From a bacterium (lineage in GTDB: Bacteria; Patescibacteriota; Minisyncoccia; UBA6257; GWB1-50-10), in contig JAKAGX010000025.1 of the NCBI GenBank assembly GCA_021825465.1, forward strand, positions 1 to 9,375: DNA of 9,375 bases, written 5' to 3'. The notes under the pieces were generated by a model, which saw only the letters and a list, made by a program, of their open reading frames with translations, had not been told where the DNA came from and did not search any database. The position numbers were made by a program, and so were the translations under genes. Shown piece after piece: positions 6,114-9,375 of this stretch (its first letter is position 1; the number at the start of each line of letters is the position of its first letter).

Positions 6114-6533
6114 ATGTCATGGGAACTTTTTGAAAAGGTGAAGGAACTAGGGCTTCCGTCGGGTTCATATGCCATTTTCGGAAGCGGCCCGATGGCGGTC
6201 CGAGGCCTCCGCGAGTGCCGCGACATCGATCTCGTCGTGACCGAAGAGCTTTTCGAGGAATATAAAAGCGCATCGGGGTGGGAATTGAAGGATGCCGGGG
6301 GGAAGGAAATGCTCGCGAAGGACGGGATCGAAATGGCCGCCGACTGGGGACCGGGGGAGTGGGATGTCGAGCAGCTCATCGAAGACGCGGACATCATCGA
6401 AAACCTTCCGTTCGTTCGGCTTGCGGAGGTGTTGAGATGGAAGAAGCTTTTAAAACGGGAAAAGGACCTGAAAGACATCGAGATCATCGAGGATTACTTC
6501 AAGAAGCAGGGGATGGCAAAATCGGAAAAATAG
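6114..6533 (+). CDS. Small nucleotidyltransferase-fold protein, function unknown
   Basis: A 139-aa soluble protein. Residues 19-41 (start YAIFGSGPMAVRGLR, then DIDLVV) match the nucleotidyltransferase superfamily signature: a GSG turn followed by a DxD pair (Asp 37 and Asp 39) for metal binding, as in MNT/AbiEii-like and CPR proteins of this kind. A third acidic strand may be EMAADWG near residue 75. The C-terminal part is charged and predicted helical (EVLRWKKLLKREKDL), resembling the LRWK-K helix common in such proteins. The substrate is unknown, and nothing shows a toxin partner such as HEPN next to it. It is divergent from the helicase and lies 33 nt upstream of tRNA-Ala on the same strand, with a separate -10 box for the tRNA. 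The stop is TAG. The start was set at 6114 by the adjacent -10 box. Confidence 0.7.
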   Translation: MSWELFEKVKELGLPSGSYAIFGSGPMAVRGLRECRDIDLVVTEELFEEYKSASGWELKDAGGKEMLAKDGIEMAADWGPGEWDVEQLIEDADIIENLPFVRLAEVLRWKKLLKREKDLKDIEIIEDYFKKQGMAKSEK

Positions 6534-6541
6534 GGTAGAAT
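6513..6541 (+). promoter_or_regulatory. Promoter of tRNA-Ala
   Basis: ATGGCA (6513-6518) and TAGAAT (6536-6541) stand 17 nt apart, overlapping the end of the preceding gene. The -10 box ends 25 nt before the tRNA 5' end, so the precursor would carry a leader of about 18 nt. Each box differs from the consensus at one or two positions. Confidence 0.5.
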
Positions 6542-6566
6542 ACCAACCAGCAACAAAAAGACTGAA

Positions 6567-6637
6567 GGGCCTATGGTTTAGTGGTAGAACACGGCATTCG
6601 CATTGCCGGGACGGGAGTTCGATTCTCCCTAGGTCCA
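6567..6637 (+). tRNA. tRNA-Ala(CGC), CCA not encoded
   Basis: Complete 71-nt cloverleaf. The acceptor is GGGCCTA/TAGGTCC with a G3-U70 wobble, the key identity element for alanyl-tRNA synthetase. U8 and A14 are present. The D-arm is GTTT-AGTGGTA-GAAC, the anticodon arm CGGCA-TTCGCAT-TGCCG (anticodon CGC, reading GCG), the variable region GGAC and the T-arm GGGAG-TTCGATT-CTCCC. The D-arm resembles that of bacterial tRNA-Gly, but the anticodon and G3-U70 both point to alanine. After the discriminator A the DNA reads CAA, so CCA must be added enzymatically. A 17-bp terminator hairpin begins 2 nt after the tRNA. Confidence 0.95.
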
Positions 6638-6638
6638 C

Positions 6639-6677
6639 AAACAAAGCATCCCACCGCAAGGGTGGGATGCTTTGTTT
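6639..6677 (+). terminator. Strong terminator after tRNA-Ala
   Basis: A perfect 17-bp inverted repeat (6639-6655 with 6661-6677) with the 5-nt loop GCAAG. The core is GCATCCCACC/GGTGGGATGC, and the outer AAACAAA/TTTGTTT supplies the T-rich tail. It directly follows tRNA-Ala and would end its transcript. Confidence 0.85.
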
Positions 6678-6689
6678 CGTGAATTTTGA

Positions 6690-6820
6690 GGGAGGATCGA
6701 ACCGGAGTGGGGTAGGGAGAACACGCTGGTCTCCCTTGGCGGAAATACTAAAACCGAGGGGTTTTAGGGAGCGGCCTGCTGAAAAGCGGGCCGCGACGTT
6801 CGCTTCTCCCTAGGTCCACA
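6690..6820 (+). ncRNA. Structured gene-free element, candidate small RNA
   Basis: The stretch between the two strong terminators holds no plausible protein gene but has dense complementarity. TAGGGAGAA (6713-6721) pairs perfectly with TTCTCCCTA (6804-6812), with GTGG/CCAC (6707-6710 with 6816-6819) outside it. Inside are two perfect hairpins: CTAAAACC-GAGG-GGTTTTAG (6748-6767) and a 10-bp stem GCGGCCTGCT/AGCGGGCCGC with a GAAA loop (6771-6794). CTCC (6731-6734) can also pair with GGAG (6768-6771) around the first. The 3' end repeats the tRNA-Ala 3' end and is followed at once by a terminator. No promoter is obvious, and it matches no RNA family I recognise (not SRP, RNase P or tmRNA signatures). 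It could equally be a remnant of an inserted element. Strand is assumed from the neighbouring tRNA. Confidence 0.45.
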
Positions 6821-6821
6821 A

Positions 6822-6855
6822 AAAATCCCGCCGATCAACGGATCGGCGGGATTTT
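6822..6855. terminator. Bidirectional terminator
   Basis: A perfect 15-bp stem (AAAATCCCGCCGATC at 6822-6836 with its complement at 6841-6855) and a 4-nt loop AACG, with A- and T-runs at its two ends. It would stop transcripts from the structured element on the plus strand and, on the minus strand, those of the DUF2892 gene ending at 6873. Confidence 0.85.
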
Positions 6856-6872
6856 CATCTGTGCCCTAAACC

Positions 6873-7100
6873 CTAATTATTTGCCGGCGGCATTTGGCCG
6901 GAAGCAGAATCTTTCCTCGTGCTTTTTTTGAGCATCGAATAAAGGGGGCATGTCCCCACAAGGCCGGTCAAAAGTAAAATGGCCGCAACGATGTAAAGAA
7001 TGACCGAGAGGGCGCCTGTCGCTGCACCGCCCAAATAAACAAACAGCAGACCGGCGACGATTCGGATGACCCTGTCCCACTTGCCTACGTTTTTCTTCAT
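6873..7100 (-). CDS. DUF2892 (YgaP-like) inner-membrane protein
   Basis: A 75-aa protein of the DUF2892 family, whose biochemical role is unknown. It begins MKKNVGKWDRVIRIVAG, the family's typical start (N-G-x-x-D-R-x-x-R). Two membrane segments follow, about residues 13-30 (VIRIVAGLLFVYLGGA) and 34-50 (ALSVILYIVAAILLLTG). The signature GTCPLYSMLKK comes after them and the tail is polar. Members are often fused to or near rhodanese domains; none is seen here. The ATG at 7100 overlaps the PHP gene's TGA as ATGA, so translation is probably coupled. An upstream in-frame ATG at 7178 lies inside the PHP gene and is unlikely. The stop is TAG, 17 nt before the bidirectional terminator. Confidence 0.85.
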   Translation of the reverse strand: MKKNVGKWDRVIRIVAGLLFVYLGGAATGALSVILYIVAAILLLTGLVGTCPLYSMLKKSTRKDSASGQMPPANN

Positions 7101-7816
7101 GATAATGATTTTTTCCCGCGACCTTTCAGAAAACTCTCCAGTGTCTTGCAAATGATCCTCCACGTCCCCGTGTTCCAAAATTTCACGTCCGGCGAAATGT
7201 TTTGGAATTTTCCTGCCCGAATTGCGTCCCTGATCGATGCAAACGAATTATCATGCGCCTCGGCGATCAAATAACCGGTATTCAGTTGTTCGAAGTAATG
7301 GGTATCGGACGTTGCAAGAAGAGGAAGGCCCCGTTTTCCGGCGAACAAGCACGCTTCGCCGTTCAGGTTCAAAAACTTGAAGTGAAACCACGAATACTCG
7401 ATGGCATCGAAAAGGTCGGCATGTTCCTTGAGTTTCGAGCCCAGGGAAACCCCTCCGTTGAAGAACGGGTGGGGAGCAAGGAGGAACGATTCGGCATGTT
7501 CCTTCCGGTATGCGCGTAAATCATCGAAGGTTTTGATTTTTTCGGCCGATTTGTCGGCGTTCAGGATAACGACGTGTTTTTCCTCGATCGTTTTTTCCAC
7601 ACCCCGGATTAAATTGATGCCGAGTCGCTCGGCATATTCATAATATTTCGGGTCATCTGTCACAAAGTCGTGGCAGGTAACGGCAATGGCATCGAATCCA
7701 AGTTTTTTTGCTTCATCGAGCCCTTGGAAAAGATCATAATCGGCCACCATGGCCGCTTTTTCTTTGTCTTCGATGTCGTCTTTCGTGTGAAAGTGGAGAT
7801 TTACTTTTATTTTCAT
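7097..7816 (-). CDS. PHP-domain metal-dependent phosphoesterase
   Basis: A 239-aa stand-alone PHP (polymerase and histidinol phosphatase) domain protein, a hydrolase using two or three metal ions. The metal-binding motifs occur in the expected order: NLHFHT (His 8, His 10), CHD (His 49), RGVEKT (Glu 74), LLAPHPFF (His 116) and TSDTHY (Asp 171, His 173). The substrate may be a phosphoester such as histidinol phosphate or a nucleotide, but nothing in the sequence decides it. There is no signal peptide, so it is probably cytoplasmic. It is the first gene of a two-gene unit with the DUF2892 gene. Upstream it faces the mechanosensitive-channel-like gene; its own promoter is weak (a possible TACGCT or TATACC region near 7830-7845), and there is no Shine-Dalgarno site. 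Confidence 0.88.
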   Translation of the reverse strand: MKIKVNLHFHTKDDIEDKEKAAMVADYDLFQGLDEAKKLGFDAIAVTCHDFVTDDPKYYEYAERLGINLIRGVEKTIEEKHVVILNADKSAEKIKTFDDLRAYRKEHAESFLLAPHPFFNGGVSLGSKLKEHADLFDAIEYSWFHFKFLNLNGEACLFAGKRGLPLLATSDTHYFEQLNTGYLIAEAHDNSFASIRDAIRAGKFQNISPDVKFWNTGTWRIICKTLESFLKGRGKKSLS

Positions 7817-7820
7817 GTGC

Positions 7821-7849
7821 TTTTTGAGGGCGCAAGCGTATGGTATAAT
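7821..7849 (+). promoter_or_regulatory. Extended -10 promoter of the MscS-like gene
   Basis: TGGTATAAT (7841-7849) is a perfect extended -10 element (TGn plus TATAAT). The -35 region at 17 nt (TTTTTG) is poor, as is usual for extended -10 promoters. Transcription would start near 7856, giving a leader of about 38 nt. This is longer than at the other genes here. Confidence 0.7.
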
Positions 7850-7893
7850 GGAATCAAACCTAAAGGTCGTTAAAAAATGATAGATGATAAGAG

Positions 7894-8574
7894 ATGTTTA
7901 TTCAAGATTGGACGTCGGTCGTTGCAACGTCGCTTCAGAACATTTGGGTCGGTTTTGTAAGTACGATTGCTTCGATCATCGGCGCGCTCATCGTTTTCAT
8001 CATCGGGCTTATCGTTGCGTCCCTCTTGGGAACGCTCGTTGAGCGGATCATCGATATGATCCAGCTCGATAAGCTCCTTGCCAATTTGGGAGTGGGTGAG
8101 TATTTCGAGAGGGCCGGCATGACCTTGAAGAGCGGCAAGTTCTTCAAGAAGCTGGTGTATTGGTTCTTGGTCGTGGTCTTTTTGCTCGCGGCCTCGGATA
8201 TCCTCGGTTTCTACTCGCTGTCCTCATTCCTTCAGAGCGTGTTGCTTTACGTGCCGAACGTCATTGTTGCCGTTCTCATCATGCTTGCCGCGTTCGTCAT
8301 CGCTCATTTCTTGAGGAACCTCGTTTCCGGTTCTGTTAGAGCTTCGAAGCTCCATGGCGCCGGATTTCTCGGGTCTCTCACGTGGTGGGCGATCGTCGTT
8401 TTCGGCTTTTTGGCATCTCTTTCCCAGCTCGGTATCGCGGTTGCAATCATTAATGCACTCGTGACCGGATTTATCGCCATGCTTGCCATCGCTTTTGGCT
8501 TAGCATTCGGCTTGGGCGGGAAAGATTATGCTGCGCATTTGATCGGGAAACTTCGGGAACACACGGAACGATAG
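7894..8574 (+). CDS. Membrane protein with conserved TM-helix repeats, MscS-like pore motif
   Basis: A 226-aa integral membrane protein with about five hydrophobic segments: residues 16-49, 87-107, 112-139, 160-178 and 182-208. The last segment ends AIAFGLAFGLGGKDYA, which closely resembles the glycine- and alanine-rich pore helix (TM3) of small-conductance mechanosensitive channels. The soluble beta domain and C-terminal domain of MscS are missing: the protein stops about 17 residues after the pore motif. It fits the conserved TM-helix repeat family (PF05552 type) often annotated in CPR genomes. A role in osmotic or mechanical gating is inference. The ATG at 7894 has only AAGAG directly in front, so there is no well-spaced ribosome binding site. 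It is followed by a hairpin before rplU. Confidence 0.82.
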   Translation: MFIQDWTSVVATSLQNIWVGFVSTIASIIGALIVFIIGLIVASLLGTLVERIIDMIQLDKLLANLGVGEYFERAGMTLKSGKFFKKLVYWFLVVVFLLAASDILGFYSLSSFLQSVLLYVPNVIVAVLIMLAAFVIAHFLRNLVSGSVRASKLHGAGFLGSLTWWAIVVFGFLASLSQLGIAVAIINALVTGFIAMLAIAFGLAFGLGGKDYAAHLIGKLREHTER

Positions 8575-8601
8575 AAAGGATAGGGTAATGACTTTAGATA
8601 C

Positions 8602-8635
8602 CCCCGCCAGTCTCTGGACTGGCGGGGTTGCGTTT
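8602..8635 (+). terminator. Terminator-like hairpin between the MscS-like gene and rplU
   Basis: A perfect 11-bp stem, CCCCGCCAGTC/GACTGGCGGGG (8602-8612 with 8617-8627), loop TCTG, followed by TTGCGTTT. The T-tract is weak. It lies 27 nt after the MscS-like stop and directly before the rplU promoter. A regulatory leader of rplU is less likely because the -35 box follows the stem. Confidence 0.6.
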
Positions 8636-8657
8636 AAAAGGGTTTTCATGATACGCT
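8628..8657 (+). promoter_or_regulatory. Possible promoter of rplU
   Basis: TTGCGT (8628-8633) and TACGCT (8652-8657), 18 nt apart, with TG one base before the -10 box (extended -10). The -10 box ends 9 nt before the ATG at 8667, again pointing to a very short or absent leader. The match to consensus is modest. AAGG at 8661-8664 is too close to the ATG to be a good Shine-Dalgarno site. Confidence 0.45.
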
Positions 8658-8666
8658 ATCAAGGTT

Positions 8667-8981
8667 ATGGCGAAATTTGCAGTCATTGAAACCGGCGGAA
8701 AGCAGTACAAGGTGAAAGAAGGGGAAAAGATCAAGGTGGAAAAGCTGGACGGCGAAACGGGGAAATCGATTTCTTTCGATAAGGTTCTTCTCGTTGCCGG
8801 CGAAAAGACCGAAATCGGGCATCCGTACCTGAAGGGAGCAACGGTAGAAGCGGTCATCTCGTCCGCCGGCCGGTCCGAAAAGAAAATTATTTTCCGCTAC
8901 CATTCAAAGACGAGGTATCGGAAGCTCAAGGGACATCGGCAGCATTATACCGAAGTTACCATCGGGAGCATTAAGATATAA
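8667..8981 (+). CDS. rplU: 50S ribosomal protein L21
   Basis: A 104-aa protein of standard L21 length. The conserved N-terminus FAVIETGGKQYKV is followed by the basic EGEKIKVEKL region. The family's central VLLVAGEKTEIGHPYLKGATVEA block comes next, then the RNA-binding C-terminal KIIFRYHSKTRYRKLKGHRQHYT (here FRYHSKTRYRKLKGHR). L21 binds 23S rRNA in the large subunit. It is usually followed by rpmA (L27); here a terminator and the convergent recR follow instead. The start is fixed by the conserved MAKFAVIETGGKQ. Confidence 0.97.
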   Translation: MAKFAVIETGGKQYKVKEGEKIKVEKLDGETGKSISFDKVLLVAGEKTEIGHPYLKGATVEAVISSAGRSEKKIIFRYHSKTRYRKLKGHRQHYTEVTIGSIKI

Positions 8982-8996
8982 GGAGATAAAAGCGAA

Positions 8997-9023
8997 GATA
9001 AGTTCCGCTTCGCGGAACTTATC
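8997..9023. terminator. Bidirectional terminator between rplU and recR
   Basis: A perfect 12-bp stem GATAAGTTCCGC/GCGGAACTTATC (8997-9008 with 9012-9023) with a TTC loop, between the convergent stops of rplU (8981) and recR (9029). On the minus strand it is followed by TTCGCTTTTATC, on the plus strand by a looser T-rich stretch. Confidence 0.75.
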
Positions 9024-9028
9024 CGTTA

Positions 9029-9375
9029 TCAGCTTCTTTTCTCGAAGGAGTGGAGGAGTGTCGTTTCGTCGGCAAATTCGACTTCGCCTCCCGTCGGTAA
9101 CCCGCGACCCAGGCGGGTTATTTTTTTCGATAGGTTTTTGAACTCTTCCCGGATAAGGTCCGCAGTGAAGTCGCCGATCGCAGTGGCGGCAAGGGCGATG
9201 ACGATTTCGTCCGCTGTCCCGCCGAGTTCGTTTTTGATCCGCTCCTTCAGCTTTTCGAGTCTTTGCCGCTCGCTATGCCCCAAGGTTCCCCGCTCGGCGA
9301 GATGGCCAAGGACCAAGTAGTGGCCGTTCCATTTGTTCATCTTTTCAAATGTCAGAAGATCGGTTTCCTTCTCAA
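9029..9375 (-). CDS. recR: Recombination protein RecR, C-terminal part (cut by window edge)
   Basis: RecR acts with RecF/RecO to load RecA at gaps. Its C-terminal Toprim domain is visible: GHYLVLGH, DEIVIALAATAIGDFTADLI, then ITRLGRGLPTGGEVEFADETTLLHSF, the last being the very well conserved RecR end (RGLP-GG-EFADE-TL). About 115 codons are in the window; the N-terminal helix-hairpin-helix and the zinc-finger cysteines lie beyond 9375. The reading frame runs open to the edge, so the ATG at 9340 is internal. Compared with the usual TNPTVEGEATA, the Toprim acidic segment reads AATAIGDFTA, and the usual GGxLSPLDGIGP segment is replaced by GHLAERGTLGHS. The stop is TGA. Confidence 0.9.
   Translation of the reverse strand, partial: EKETDLLTFEKMNKWNGHYLVLGHLAERGTLGHSERQRLEKLKERIKNELGGTADEIVIALAATAIGDFTADLIREEFKNLSKKITRLGRGLPTGGEVEFADETTLLHSFEKRS

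Larger units (their letters stand above)
6617..6822 (+). repeat. Direct repeat of the tRNA-Ala 3' end (6617-6641 and 6798-6822)
   Basis: A 25-nt stretch covering the T-loop, the 3' T-stem, the 3' acceptor strand and the first bases after the tRNA occurs twice, 181 nt apart, with one difference (GTTCGATTCTCC at 6617, GTTCGCTTCTCC at 6798). The second copy has no T-stem partner next to it; instead TTCTCCCTA (6804-6812) pairs with an inverted copy TAGGGAGAA at 6713-6721. Such a duplicated tRNA 3' end is what tyrosine-recombinase integration leaves as attL/attR, but no integrase is seen here. Confidence 0.85.

Noticed and set aside
6690..6820. Known RNA families for the structured element: SRP RNA, RNase P RNA, tmRNA, hammerhead, integron attC
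   Set aside because: None of the characteristic sequences (for example the SRP GGAAGGAAGCAG-type loop, the hammerhead CUGAUGA core, or attC GTTRRRY ends) is present.
1..9375. Recoded UGA (glycine) as in Gracilibacteria/Absconditabacteria
   Set aside because: TGA ends both recR and the PHP gene at the conserved C-termini, and no in-frame TGA occurs in the recognised genes.
1..9375. CRISPR array, insertion sequence or toxin-antitoxin pair
   Set aside because: No regularly spaced repeats, transposase motifs or paired small toxin and antitoxin genes are seen; the nucleotidyltransferase-fold protein has no adjacent partner.

Overview
The window looks like a piece of a streamlined bacterial genome, most plausibly a Candidate Phyla Radiation (Patescibacteria/Parcubacteria-type) organism. 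This rests on compact gene spacing, almost no Shine-Dalgarno sites, small CPR-style accessory proteins and several -10 boxes placed directly against start codons. It is an inference from style and cannot be proven from one window. TGA ends recR and the PHP gene, so UGA is an ordinary stop here; the Gracilibacteria/Absconditabacteria code is not supported.

Layout, left to right. 1-984 (-): N-terminal half of the RecG helicase, cut by the window edge. 1072-1303 (-): tRNA-Lys(CTT) with its own promoter and terminator, and tRNA-Arg(TCG). 1380-2840 (+): CCA-adding tRNA nucleotidyltransferase. 2856-3056 (-): an unusual locus in which two halves of one tRNA-Pro surround a complete tRNA-Pro(CGG). 3067-6069 (-): a 1000-aa UvrD-type helicase fused to a C-terminal PD-(D/E)XK nuclease with a four-cysteine, AddB-like set. 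6114-6533 (+): a small nucleotidyltransferase-fold protein, divergent from the helicase. 6567-6637 (+): tRNA-Ala(CGC), then a strong terminator, a structured gene-free stretch that repeats the tRNA's 3' end, and a second strong terminator. 7816-6873 (-): a two-gene unit, PHP phosphoesterase then a DUF2892 membrane protein, overlapping by ATGA. 7894-8574 (+): a membrane protein with an MscS-like pore motif. 8667-8981 (+): ribosomal protein L21. 9375-9029 (-): C-terminal part of RecR.

Two themes link the genes. One is recombination and repair: RecG, the helicase-nuclease and RecR. The other is tRNA supply: five tRNA loci plus the CCA-adding enzyme, which is needed because tRNA-Arg, tRNA-Ala and the interrupted tRNA-Pro lack an encoded CCA.

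The observations most worth a second look are the nested or interrupted tRNA-Pro locus, the structured element downstream of tRNA-Ala, and the repeated pattern of -10 boxes 7-10 nt before the start codon, which suggests leaderless mRNAs. All functional calls come from reading motifs by eye; no database search or folding program was run.
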